NCBI GenBank assembly: GCA_023213395.1
Contig: CM041465.1
Coordinates: 157,301,741-157,365,740, forward strand
DNA: 64,000 nucleotides
Source: Cycas panzhihuaensis
Taxonomy: Eukaryota; Cycadophyta
Direction of reading: 5' to 3'
The notes under the pieces are model-generated. The model searched no databases, was not told the DNA's origin, and saw only the letters and a list, made by a program, of their open reading frames with translations. Shown here piece by piece: positions 36,501 through 47,972 of this stretch. The stretch's first letter is position 1; the number at the start of each line of letters is the position of its first letter. The position numbers and the translations under genes are program-made.

Positions 36501-38700
36501 TGTGTAGCTTTAAGAGGATGGGAGCATGGTTGGACCTACTCCTTGGTTAACTATTAGCTTCTATGTTAACAAACTCAATAATTATCTCAAGCACTAAAAA
36601 CCTATTGAGCCTTTCTAAAATCAAGGAATGACTATACCTTTTATTAGACCATGTATATATGTCATTGGTTATTTCAACATCCACTAAGTTATTCTCCTCC
36701 CTAATCTCTACAAGCAACCTAATATTAAGATTCATGGAGGATCAACCTCCACACTTCTCTTTAGGATGCGAGATGAGATTAAAATCACCACCCATAATCC
36801 AATTTCGGGGATGGTAAGTACTAGCATCTAAAATAATCTTACTCGAGTAAGTTTTGGTTGTATTATAAAAATTAGGCTTGTACACATTTAAGACATTAGT
36901 TTCTTTATTAACTTTAACTACATGGGACTTGTATCTTATCTAATTCTAACTTTTAATCATACGTACAAGTTAGACAGTTATATTATTCCAAATGGTGGTG
37001 ATACTACTAGAATGCCCGTTAGCACTAACACTCATAATAGAGAAGTTTCTACTAATCTAAGAATTATTCCAATTTCTAAATCTTCTTTAGTTATTTTGGT
37101 TTCTTATAAAAGTAAGATATGAAGGCATTAATCCTTGATCCTTTCCTTTAGGGCTCATTTTACTAAGGATGCACCCAAACTTCTTACATTCTAGGAGACA
37201 ATTATCATTTCCTACCATGGTGGGATGAAGTCTTCCTTACTTCATTTCTATCTGATGGGGTATAGGATTTAACTAGTTGATTGTCCATAATGATCTTATC
37301 ATTGAGTATTCCTAATTGGGATTGATTGCCACTTTTAACCATCTTTGGCATCTCTTTGGTGTAGATATCTCTAGAAGTTAGTTTGCCCTACTTCTTCTGC
37401 TTTATGTCCCATAGTCAATGTCTACCTTATTAACTGGTATTGACTCAATGTCCAACCATAACTCCATTGGATTTAATATGCCACTAACTCTAGGAATATC
37501 TTCTTTAGTTATTTTCAGCTTATTATTTTTAAAGTCTTGCATTTCTAGGGCTAATATTATTGCTTGTTGGTTGGGCAATTACATTGAGAGCACCTCTAAA
37601 TCAAGTGAAGTTGATGAATTGGTCTAGTTCTTTGAGGTTTGATTGTTTGCTTCCTCTTTTGAGATGATTAACCTCTCCTTCAGTACTAACTTTTAGCATA
37701 TTTCATGCATTACATCATTTAAGTCCGATAAAGCTTGAAATCTATTAAATGCACCATGTTCTTATCTGGTTTTATGAGTATACCTTTGGCCAGACTTGAG
37801 TCTTGGAATCTTTTGGATAGGAACAAATTTGTCATCATTCCCTTCATCTGTGATAAGTACCACATCTTAATTATTTGGGGTTTTTATTTCTAGATCCTTT
37901 TTAGGGTAATCTCAAATAAAATGATTGTACTAATGGCATAAAATACATTTGTATGGCACCTGCTTATAATCTTTGTATTAAGTCCATGATCAACCTCCCA
38001 TAACTATTTTGATCTAATCAGTTAAGCCCTCTTATACATCAATCTTGATGCATAAATAGAGAAATGAGGTAATTTTACATTAAGTTATGGCTTTACCAAC
38101 ATTTATAAAATGCCCTAATAAGGAGCTAGCAGTGTTAAGATATTTCCCACTCCATAGGTAGAGAAGAAAAAAAGGTAATTTAACCCAAATTAGGACTAAG
38201 CTTGTGATCTCCTATCTAGGGTCGAAAGATGTATCTAAATATTTCATGAAGAGTCTACTTCAAGTGATGAACCATAGCCCCTTTATAAAAATGGCATCCC
38301 TATCCTACAAACTTTTGAAAATGATCACAAAAAATCCTTGACCTACACTCTATATGTCTGGCTCTTAAGTAATGAGAAGTGTGTAGTTGATGTAAATCCA
38401 TGACATCAGACACTTTAGAGAGAGTTATAGATTAAAGAATTGACAAACCAACCCACCAATAGAGAGAGAAATAAACTCATTAGACATGCAACTATGATAA
38501 ATGATAATATGAGGTTTGGTTGACTTATGTTTGATACAAGCTCTTCAAGAGGAAGGCCACTCCTTTCTCATTTGAATAAAAGCTTCCTCTAGTTGGAGAT
38601 CACCTGACCTATAAGAGGATGGGACTCTTATAACTATCACAACCAGAGAAAGAGTGCAACCACTCTTCTTCTCTAAGATTTATTATGTGCAGTATTCAGC
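33523..38700 (-). pseudogene. LINE C ORF1 and ORF2, 5' four-fifths, inactivated
   Basis: A severely decayed coding region. An ORF1 knuckle relic of the form CILCH...(G)H...(C)P lies near 37,980-37,925. An endonuclease fragment at 36,735-36,547 carries LVDVEITNDIYTWSNKR, the block before the SDH motif of LINE endonucleases. The reverse transcriptase retains EQGEVMKGT and a run ending FTNAFN near 35,525-35,395, and its catalytic box has decayed to FINDT at 35,108-35,094 (expected FADDT). A zf-RVT relic reading ICILCEQSSESINYIFT is near 33,960-33,900. Most frames are interrupted every 20-40 codons. A 23-bp C-run at 36,221-36,243 interrupts the sequence between ORF1/endonuclease and RT. Confidence 0.7.
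36221..36243. repeat. Homopolymer C(23) tract
   Basis: Twenty-three consecutive C (G on the LINE C sense strand). Pure G/C runs this long are rare in AT-rich plant repeats. It may mark slippage, or the length may be unreliable in the assembly. Confidence 0.9.
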
Positions 38701-38867
38701 TTTTCCCTATAGTTCCCACTTGAAATCTAACTATAAATTCTATTAGTTAAAATTTTGACTTTGATCCATTTTTATGAGGTCCAAATCTACTACCTTCTAA
38801 ATTTTGGTATGAATCTAATGGTTCCATAAGATGTAGCCCAAAATTTCTCACTAAAATCAAATGTAAT

Positions 38868-39090
38868 TATTATAAGTCTAAGTAATATTTTGATTTATAG
38901 TTTACAAGTGGTAAACTGATATGTGATATATTGAGAGCATTTACTTATAGGAGACAAACTTGGTGAAGATAAGTTTGATGATTAATATTTACAAGCGATA
39001 CAATGATACATGATGAATAGGTGATCCAACATAAAGATTCAATATAAAATAAAGACATTTGAATTTTAAAAATTAAACATTAAGGGGGGG
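38868..39090 (+). other. Copia-1 3' domain, right part, and polypurine tract
   Basis: Continues the 3' domain beyond LINE C; it aligns with about 32,760-32,999 of the non-autonomous element (AGACAAACTTGGTGAAGATAA against AGACGAGTTTGATAAATGAT). It ends in the polypurine tract TAAGGGGGGG at 39,081-39,090, directly before the LTR, where plus-strand DNA synthesis would be primed. Confidence 0.65.
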
Positions 39091-39610
39091 TGTTGAAATA
39101 TTGAATTTCATAAAATTTGGTGTAATGTTAATTATTAAATAAGGCATCATTAGTTAATGTGAAAGGTTCTCGTACATAATCTTATTTATTGATATATTGG
39201 TAAAATATCATTGCATGATGATCAATTGACACAACTATATCATGGCAAGGTGTATTGTAAGTTAAATTAGATCGCCTAATCCTCTTTATAAGACTACATA
39301 ACTCATCACAAAGATTATTAATTTTCTTTCATTAATATGAAATTTCATATACATTTAAAAGTAGTTTTACCCATTCATGGGTTTTCCATGTTAAACATGG
39401 TATCACATATATGATTGGGAGATTAACTCTTTGCCTTTATACTTATCCCTTCATTATGTTCATTAAATTATTGATTGATCATATGTTTCATTTATCTACT
39501 TACTTGATTATATGATTTGTTATCAAAATATTAACATGGTATGACAACCTGTACAAGAATTTTAATATTATATTGGAGCTTTTGCATAAGTCAATTTATA
39601 AATTTTAATA
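39091..39610 (+). repeat. Copia-1 3' LTR
   Basis: Starts TGTTGAAATATTG immediately after the polypurine tract. Core GTTTTACCC...GGGTTTTCCATG at about 39,364-39,391, then ATGGTATCACAT as in the left LTR. Ends AATTTTAATA at 39,610, where a gypsy RT fragment begins. Confidence 0.72.
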
Positions 39611-39611
39611 A

Positions 39612-40180
39612 AAACAACTTTTCAAAGGACTATAGGTTATGTATTTAAAAGTATGATTAGTCATAATAATAATTTACCTAGATGATATGATTATCTTTTC
39701 TAAGAAAATAGTTGATTATTTAGAACATTTAAGATATGTATTCCAAAGTTGTTGGGAATTTATTATTTCGCTTAACCCTAAGAATACTATTTTTAGAGCT
39801 ATCAAAGGCAAACTTCTTGACCATATGATTTCTAGAAAGGAATATATATTAACCCTAAACAAGTGAAAGTAATAAAAAAGTTAGCATTAACTACTAATAG
39901 GAAGGCCCTTCAATCCTTCCTTGGTAATATTAGCTTTTTGAGAAAGTGTATCCTAGATTTTCCTATTATACTCTTCTTATGAATAAGTTGTTGAAGAAAT
40001 ATTTGCCATTCAAATGGGATTCATTAGCCCATAAGGCCTTTAATGAGATCATAGATGTCATTACTCAAGAACTAGTATTAATAAGTCCAAATTTCAATGA
40101 GGACATTATCATCTACTCTTATGCCTCAATTATGACTCATGTAGCTATATTACTCTAGAAAGAATATTTATAATAGTCAA
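39612..40180 (+). pseudogene. Ty3/gypsy reverse transcriptase-RNase H fragment
   Basis: Begins within the RT at a TFQRTIGYVFKSM block. One base later in frame comes the catalytic YLDDMIIFSK (near 39,677), then the QSFLGNISFLRK block (39,910-39,945), the KAFNEI block and the SPNFNEDIIIYSYAS RNase H start at 39,946-40,158. These are the classic gypsy RT/RH signatures. It is truncated exactly at the edge of the Copia-1 LTR, so the missing RT start should lie left of 14,473 if Copia-1 inserted into it; I could not recognise it there. Confidence 0.8.
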
Positions 40181-41938
40181 GTCCTCTTGAGTCCCATTGA
40201 CTATTCTAGTAAATGGTGATTCTTAAAGCCTTTCTTTCAACTAAAATAAGACTAAAGGGAGATACACCATTTGTGAATATTATACACAAAATTTTCTTTT
40301 GATAGATAGTTTGAATTCAATCTTTGGTTTTTAATAATTGTTGGTAGAAGATAATATTATGATTTTTTAATAATACTTTAAGTGACCCATAAAGAGTCAC
40401 TTAAAGTAAGGAGACTAGTTTTCACCACTTCAAATAGTGCTTCTAAACTTTTTCTTGTTAGTTTCAAGTATATCATAGAAAACTAATGATGTTTGAAAAT
40501 TGAATAATGTTTAGAAAAAAGTAGAGGGTCATCATGAAGTGAGGCATCATTGTTTACTCCCTTATTATGTAAGTGATGAACTATTTAGGTACATAATATT
40601 TCTCAAAATGTAGGTTTGATAGATTTTGTAAAGTTGGGCCTCATATGGTAAATGTTCCCTATAAGTGATATTTTAAAAGATAAATCTATTAGAGAGTCAC
40701 TTATAAGTAGATGGTCTACAAAGTAATGAGCTTATGAGTGGTAAATATTTGTGGTAACATGCATTAGAAGGATATGTAGAGGAGTGTTAAGGGGTAATAG
40801 AAAGCATTCTCACAGAAAAGGAGCATCAAGAGAATTTAAACCAAAAAATAAAGATTTATAATGAAGCAAGATGTAAAACAAATCATAACCATCAACTTGT
40901 TGGATATGTGTCTACATCTAAGGGTACTCATAATAGAGACCTTTGACTATTTGGAGTGAAAGGAGTAAGGTTAAAGTGGGATGTAAGCCATGAGGTAGTG
41001 AGATACAAGTTTAGCATAACCATTAAGCTTGGGTATGCATGGCAATAAATGGAGGATTTTAGACTTCTATTATGTGTTGATTTATAATAATAAGCAAGAT
41101 ATAGTAATCTACAATCCTACGCAATGATAGAATATGGAAAGAAGAAAGAATTTTGACCATCCAATGGAGGACACATGGTAACTACTAGGATAGTTAGAAA
41201 TTAATGAGTTTGTGGACCAAAAAAAAAAGATGAGTTTAATTATAACTCAAAGATCTTAACAAGGCATGAGGTTATAAAGTGGTAACAAGATAAATACCTC
41301 ACTAGTCGCATTGTCATCTAGCATTATGAATTTTAAAAGGCAATGATAAAAAGAAAATGTACACAAGATTAAGAGTTAAGATAGCACCTAAAAGTGTATT
41401 AAATTTTTAACATGATAAGGAAATAAATGCTCTATTAAGGCTTGAACATATGGAGATCATGACCATTACAAGTATCTATTTATCAAAATTTCACTCTTCC
41501 TCCTTTATGATATTCATCATTCTTGACAAAATTTAATAATTGAAAGTAAAATGATTACTAAGACAAAATTTTTAATGAGTAAAAAGGGTAAATTTTTTCA
41601 TCTTGTACTACATTTACAAAATATAGTGCAAATGTGTTAATCATTAATAATACCATGACTAGTTATAATCTAAGGCATTTAGATTTGTATAAAGTAAAAG
41701 TAAATGTTCAAAGTTATTTATGGTGAATACGACTAGTTATGATAGGCTTGGCTACTCTAATATTTCCATGTCTTGAGCTGGTACATCTTCTTTCTAATAT
41801 ATTACACCAAAAGAAAAATGCATTTTTAACGCCAAAGGGTAATTGATTTATGACCTCGTACTCAAAATTTTCTAAAGGATTTTCTGCCTTCCTAAGCCTA
41901 CAATATCTTACAGCCTAATTAAGCTTGAAGAATTCATA
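40181..41938. other. Unassigned sequence between gypsy fragment and Copia-3
   Basis: Expected place for the rest of gypsy pol, but I could not read an integrase. There is no open frame longer than about 60 codons. It contains a perfect 11-bp inverted repeat at 40,376-40,406. The segment is the target flank of Copia-3 and is continuous with 54,856 onward. Confidence 0.35.
40376..40406. repeat. Perfect inverted repeat, 11-bp arms
   Basis: CTTTAAGTGAC (40,376-40,386), a 9-base loop, then GTCACTTAAAG (40,396-40,406). It could form a hairpin, but no T-tract or coding context assigns it a role. Confidence 0.8.
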
Positions 41939-41943
41939 GAAAG

Positions 41944-42354
41944 TGTTAGAATGATAATGTTATCTTTAATACTTGCCAAATGTATGTTTATTAATGTTAA
42001 AGTTTATGTTATTATAAAGATCGTTGGAATGGAACTACCCATTTCAATGAATCCTCATATCTTTATAAATCAATCTCTTAGATTCTAGGAGATTGGGTCA
42101 GTTCGGCCATAATTGTAGGGTAGACTGGTTAAATAATTAGAGATTCTCATATGAATATACTAGTTGTTTTTTACTACAACAAATGAGGATGGGATTTTAT
42201 TTCAACCCTTATCTCTTTCATTTATGATTATAATTTATATTAATAAAATATATATATTTAGAGGTGGTTTTTTTCCTTTAAAGGGTTTTCCACCTACCAA
42301 TGCTTTGTGTAAATTTGATTAGTTGATGCTTTCTCTTATCCTCTCTCTCTAACA
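41944..42354 (+). repeat. Copia-3 5' LTR
   Basis: TGTTAGAATG...CTCTCTAACA. Core GGTGGTTTTTTTCC...AAAGGGTTTTCCACCTACC at about 42,264-42,299, just downstream of an AATAAAATATATA stretch that may serve as poly(A) signal. Contains the motif TTAGATTCTAGGAGATTGGG, shared with the right LTR. Confidence 0.93.
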
Positions 42355-42366
42355 TGGTATCAGAGT
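42355..42366 (+). promoter_or_regulatory. Copia-3 primer-binding site
   Basis: TGGTATCAGAGT directly after the LTR, 11 of 12 to the initiator-Met-tRNA-complementary site of plant copia elements. Confidence 0.9.
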
Positions 42367-42419
42367 AGGGTCTCTTCTTTTTGTGCAGGAGTTGAAGAAC
42401 AAACTCAGATGGAATAAAC

Positions 42420-43601
42420 AATATTAGGAAAGAAAATAAAAATAGGTTTTTTATTTTTAAACCTTTACAAATATACAAAATTATCTTTCATTCAAAGTCT
42501 GTAACAACCTAATACAATTTTTTTTGAAAATACATAACATAAAATAAAACAGATTTTATTATGAAAATACAAGATTTTTTTCTTACAAAAATAATACTTT
42601 ATAGATATGTAAGGTCTGAACAAGACCATTTTTTTCTTTTTTTACAAAAATAAAGGGATTGTCTGTACAAAATAATGGCATTACATTTGCCTATACAAAA
42701 ACTATCATTACGTAGTGGTCTACTTCAATATTTTGCTTCATTCAAACCCTAATAAACTCCTTCAAAAGTGTTAAAATAAGGCCATTCCAGATAGCTATCT
42801 ACTTTCTTGTAAACCTTTTTCTTTGCCAGTAATTTCTTCCTCCTGTCCTCACAAAACTTCACATTGAGAACCCTACATTCAATGTAGAAAACATATTAAA
42901 AAAAAAAAAATTGTCTCTTCTTTATACAGTACAGGAATTAGAAAAGATAAAACAAGTAGACTCAAATACTCCAGTATCAGACAAGAATCCTAGCTGGATA
43001 AAGAGAAAATCTTCCATGACAAGACTATCTCAACACAATTGCCATACAAACAAAGTGAATCAGCCTGTATAAACAAAAACCGAAGTGAACCTACGATGGA
43101 AAAATTGACTGTAGAATAAGGTTCATTAAGAAACCCTAACACAAAAGAAAAGAAGTGCTAAAATGATGTGAACCCAAGTCCAAGTTCGTTGTTGAAGCTC
43201 CATTGTCTGCAATCAAGGAGATTCTAATGGAATAACAACCATAAATCTATCGTAGGTTCCTCCTTCTCAACAGATGCAATGATTCTAATAGCTACTGTCT
43301 AAAAGGCATCCACAACTCAAAAAAGGCATCAAGAATCGTAGAGTTTATTGAAGACATCCTCGCAAGACCTACGCAGAGCTTTTTAACACAAAAAAAAAAA
43401 GAGGGAAGAAAAATGAAGCAAAGGGGTTGAAAAACCCTCTTTTAAACGAATAGACTCTAAATGAAATCAAACTTCATTTGGAAATAGGTAAGGTCTATCG
43501 ACTTCAAAATGCATACTTGTATGCATTGGATAATTGAAACTGAAGGCAGAAGTATATGATTGTATGGACTACCCTTTGAAAGAATAATGGCTCAAGTTCC
43601 A
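42420..43601 (-). other. Unassigned gene-like insert within Copia-3
   Basis: Lies between the Copia-3 primer site and LINE D but does not look like copia leader. On the minus strand there is a plausible 3' splice acceptor (TTGAATGTAG, ending near 42,873), followed by a short lysine-rich open piece with KFCEDRRKKLLAKKKVYKK, a stop, and an AT-rich tail with AATAAA signals near 42,540-42,560. A GTGTTAGGGTTTC motif near 43,140 resembles plant 5' leader sequence. This could be a fragment of a host gene carried or inserted on the minus strand. I cannot identify the protein. Confidence 0.3.
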
Positions 43602-43749
43602 TCCATATTCGGACTTTTTTCTTTTTTGATAAGATAAAATTGAATTATGAGTGGGTTTGAAACAGGATCCCACAACCTAGTACATCAATGTGCTTTAGGT
43701 TACCAAGTCAGAGATGACCGTGACATCCTACCTGGCCCAGCGAAAAATA

Positions 43750-46700
43750 CGTTGCTGTGACAAGCCCCTGGCTACTTTGCACCATTTCCTTCTCTACCAG
43801 AACCATAAGATCCCCAGGAAAGTCACTCCTCCACACATTGCCTTCCTTATGCCTCAACCCACAGTTTGCCAAAAAGTCAGCAACTTTGTTGCCTTCTCTC
43901 AGTGTGTGTCTTATACAGACTTCTGCTAGTCCCTTAATAGTCTCCTTAGCATCATTGATTATGGACTACAATCTCCAGTCCAGAAGGGCCACACCTTTGA
44001 GTGAATTTATGACCACCTCTGAATCTCCCTCAATTACCAGTTGTTGAATGCCTCCTTCGAGTGCTAAATCAAGAGCTTTAAGGATAGTGTACGTTTCTGC
44101 ATAGTGGTTTATTTGGTGCTTGTAGTAGTCTGCAAAGGCCCAAATAGGGGTGCCATTGTTGTCTCTCGCAATTCCCTCCCCGCCTTCTCCGGGGTTCCCT
44201 TCGCAAAGACCGCCAAAGTTGATTTTAATCCAGGGCCCCATCGGTGCCGTCCAACTGCTACATCTGGCCTTTACAATCTCATATACTGGTTCTATGCCCC
44301 ACTTAAGCAAAATCCTATTCTCAGTCAGAGTTGTATGCTTCTCCTTTGTGTTTCTGATATTCTCACTGATGTCCATACAAATTTTATTGAAGGTGACAAA
44401 CTAGTCCATCTGATTCCACTGGAAGATTCTTTAGTTTCTCTCTTTCCATATATTCCACGTTAGTATCGGAAGTGTACTCTTCCAAATACAACTTAAGATT
44501 TTACTTCTGAATGGGCTTTGCCAAGCAAGCCATAGATCAGCAATCTTTTCTGAGAAGGTCCAGCACACCTCTAGTTTCTCTAGTAGCATCCTCCATACCT
44601 CCCTTGTGAATGAACACCCAAGGAAGATATGATCCATGGATTCCTCTACTTTGCAACATAGTATGCACCTATTGGGTAGGAGAAACCCTCTCTTTTTTAG
44701 GTTATCTACGGTGAGTATTTTATTCCTCAAACAGATCCATAAAACAACTACTATCTTGGGCATAAGAGGGAGCTTCCAAACACCTTCTAATATTGGATTC
44801 CTCTGGTCCCCTCTCATTAAACACAAGTAGTGGTACCCCTGTTTAGCAGTGTATTCCCCAGATGAGCTCAAGGGCCACACAACCAAATCTGACGAAGGCG
44901 TTCTAGGGATATAACTTTTTCCTAGAATCCTTTTGATCTTGTAAAGTCCCTCCTGTAAACTACGTTCGTCTTGGATTTCCTCAAAATTTCTCCAATTCAT
45001 GTTTCTTCCACTCCTGATCCAGTAGTCTTTTACGTGTAATCCATAATGCCTGGCGTAAGGGCCCTGGATAGGCGCTAGGTTAGGGTATTTCTTTAGAGCC
45101 TTATCACAGCACCACACATCCTCCCAGAACCTAATGGAGCTGCCATCTCCCAATCTCCATTTTAGGCCTTCCCTGATAGCTTTCCAAGCTTTTAGAATAC
45201 TCCTCCAGATGGTTGAACCAACCGGTAAGGTAGTGTTTTCTATAAGAGTCCCTTTAAATATATTTCCATGATAGAATCTTCTCCCATAGTCTCTCTCCTC
45301 CTTTGATTAATCGCCAGCCCAACTTTGCCCCGAGAGCAACATTAAAGGATGAAATCCTTCTAAGATTGAGACCTCTAGCCCATTTCAGAGTACAAACTTT
45401 GTTCTAGCTTACCAAATGTATCCTGTCTTTATTCTTTACCCCTGACCAGAGGAATCTCTTTTGGATGGTTTCAATAATGTCTAAGATTCCAGGTGATAGT
45501 CTGAAGATGGACATCCAGAAGACTATGATACTTTGAAGCATAGAAGCTACTAACTGGAGCTTCCTTGCGAGACTTAAGAGGGCACCTTTCTAGCTAGCCA
45601 GCTACCTTTGCATTCTATCAATGAGGGGGTTCCACATTTCCTTTGTCATCTTTCCTATAAAGAGAGGCAAGCCGAGGTAAGTTGTGGGGAGCTTCTTAAT
45701 ACCCATCCCTAAAATCCTGTTGATCCTACCTTGGGTATGGCCCGGGGTATTTATGAAGTAGACATTACTCTTGTTCAAACTTATCTTCTGGTTCATGGCC
45801 CTCTCAAAGTGCCCCAAGATCTCCTTAAATTTAGATGCCTCCCTTATGGCAGCCTTCTCTAAGAAGATATTATCATCCACGAATTAGTGGTGGATCACAT
45901 TATCCACCCCTAATATCAGTTTTATGTCGTTTATAATCCCTTGCCTTCTAGCTGACTCCAGGGTTCTACCCAACAATTCAGCCATCATAATGTATAGGAA
46001 GGGAGAGAGGGGATCACCCTGTCTCAGCCCCCTAGAACCTGGGAAAAAATTAGAAGATGGGTCATTGATAATAACTGAGAATTGTGGATTGCCTATACAT
46101 AGCTTAATCCAAGACTGCCAAGGTTCCCCAAAACTAAATGCCTTTAGACAATCTAGAAGGCACTCCCAGGAGACCCTATCAAAGGCCTTCATGAGGTCAA
46201 TCTTGATGAGCATTGTGGGCTCCTTCCTTTCTGTGGCCGAATGAATTGTTTCATGAACTACTATAAAACCATCATAGATCTGTCTGCCTTGGAGAAAACC
46301 ATCTTGATTTTGGGAGATGATTTTTGCCATAATTTTCTTTAGTCTATTAACCAAGACCTCAGTTATAATCTTGTATTTAACATTGCAAAGACTAATGGGG
46401 TGAAACTCTTCCATTCTTTTCACCCCTTCTTTCTTAGGGATGAGAACGAGGAATGTGGTCTGTCATTCCTACAGAATCTTATTATTTATATAGAACTCCT
46501 GTAGAGCTTCCATAAGGTCCTCCTTAATAATGTCCCAAAACTCCCAAAAAACCACAAGGGGAATCCATCGGGGCTTAGAGCTTTGTCTCTCTTTATGCCA
46601 AAGAGAGCCATCCTAACTTCTTCCTGGGTAAAAGGGGCTGTCAGCTGAGCATTTTGTGCTTCATTCACCAGACTGGGGATGTTTCTTAGGAAATCCTTCC

Positions 46701-47955
46701 TTCTGTCCTTATCGCCATCCTATAGTTTAGTATATAAGTCCTTGAAGTATTCACTTGCCAACTCCTTCATGTCTTCTATCGAGCTTACTATTGAACCATC
46801 TTCCCTTTGAAGACTATTAATTCTATTTCTCACTCTATGTTTGGATGTGGTCATATAGAAAAATTTAGTGTTTCTATCACCTTTGGCCAACTATAGTGCC
46901 CTGGATTTTTATCTCTAATGGATTTCCTCTCTGATGAGAATCTCCTCCAGGTTCTCAGCCAATTCCTTCTCTGTCTTATTTAGCTTTGGGGATCTAGCCA
47001 CCTGTTGTATCCTGTCCTCTATTTCTTTCAGGTCACGGATGGTTTTGTCCTTCAGTTCATGGATGTTTTGAAAAACTTCCTTGTTCAATACCTTTACTTG
47101 TCTTTTGACCCAATCTAGTTTCTTCGAGAATCTATACATTGTATGGCCATGAATTTGAACTCCCCACCATTCCTTAATCTTCTTTCAGAAATTAGGGTGT
47201 TGAAGCCACATTAGTTCGAACCTGAAAGGGAATCCAATATATTTTCCCAGGTCTGAGAATTTAAACAAGAGAGGTCAATGGTCAGAACTAATCCTCGGTA
47301 GGGCCTCTAGGGTGAAGTCCTTAAAGCACCGCAACCAATCATAGTTGACCAACACCCTATCCAATTTGATTTATATGAATTCATCCCCTAAACTCTTATT
47401 GGACCAGGTATATGAAGCACCCCTGAGCTTAACATCCTCTAGGCTCCCCTGCTATAGGAAGTCATCGAACTCGCTCATGCTAATAGTCCAGCCAACAGTG
47501 CTGCCTCTCTTATCCCCTAGACACAACGCCAAGTTGAAGTCCCCCGCCAGCAGCCATGGTTCTCGGTAGTCCTTGTGGGCCACCAGTAATCTATCCCAAA
47601 GCCTCTTCCTAACCTCCTGAAGATTTGGGGCATAGACGTTTGTGGCTAGCCATTTATGGTTATTGCTTTTATTTGTTAACCATACCAATATAAAGGATTC
47701 CTTAGCCAGAAAGATTTCTCTAGACCACGTCATCGGATTCCATAGTATTAAGCCCCCAACTCCTTAAGCATAGTTAATCTCTATGCCCTTGGCTCTCCTC
47801 CAAATTTTGTTCCTAATCCTTGGTCCATTCTCCTTACTTAGCTTAGTTTTTTGTAAGAACATCAAATCTGGGTGGTGTCTATTCCTCATGTCCCTAATAA
47901 TTCTCTATTTCGAGGGGGCATTAAGTCCCTTGATATTCCATGATATAATTTTCAT
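43750..47955 (-). pseudogene. LINE D ORF2 (endonuclease-RT-zf-RVT-RNase H), inactivated
   Basis: The ATG at 47,955 (MKIISWNIKGLNAPSK then TAG) starts the endonuclease, with LLAGDFN near 47,560. RT at about 46,670-45,600: KIDLMKAFDRVSW near 46,210, GLRQGDPLSPFLY near 46,025, catalytic FVDDN at 45,883-45,869, directly preceded by a TAA where other copies have Gln. zf-RVT (CILCCKVEESMDHIFLGC) near 44,670-44,610. RNase H near 44,235-43,770 with NFGGLCEGNPG, so the first catalytic Asp is Gly. Most of ORF2 stays in one frame; the RT middle (46,423-45,602) is shifted by one. It is disabled mostly by stops. Confidence 0.88.
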
Positions 47956-47972
47956 CTTTTCTTCCTTTGCTT

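Larger units (their letters stand above)
21733..38867 (-). mobile_element. LINE C: full-length L1-type LINE split by an LTR element
   Basis: A minus-strand LINE made of 38,867-33,523 and 22,749-21,733, about 6.36 kb in total, close to LINE D (6.3 kb). Order on the minus strand: ORF1 with a knuckle (about 37,960), endonuclease (36,735-36,547), reverse transcriptase (about 35,500-34,500), zf-RVT (about 33,950), then the nested LTR element, then RNase H (about 22,730-22,450) and a 3' end reading TTATCAAAAG. Both halves carry complementary parts of one ORF2. The target duplication is only roughly visible (TATTATAA at 21,719 and 38,868). Its reverse transcriptase box differs from LINEs A, B and D, so it is another lineage. 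Confidence 0.75.
14473..39610 (+). mobile_element. Copia-1: Ty1/copia element, split by a nested insertion stack
   Basis: Left LTR 14,473-14,984 plus primer site, decayed gag-pol to about 20,480, a non-coding 3' domain (about 20,500-21,732 and 38,868-39,080), polypurine tract 39,081-39,090 and right LTR 39,091-39,610. Removing LINE C with its contents (21,733-38,867) and the solo LTR leaves about 7.7 kb, a normal size for copia. The join is supported because the 3' domain of the non-autonomous element at 31.5-33.0 kb matches the left piece and then the right piece in order. Flanking 5-bp repeats could not be recognised (gcaaa and aaaac), perhaps through decay. Confidence 0.75.

Noticed and set aside
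43714-44463. Plus-strand open frames across LINE D RNase H (for example 44,104-44,463)
   Set aside because: Antisense shadows of the minus-strand RNase H coding region.
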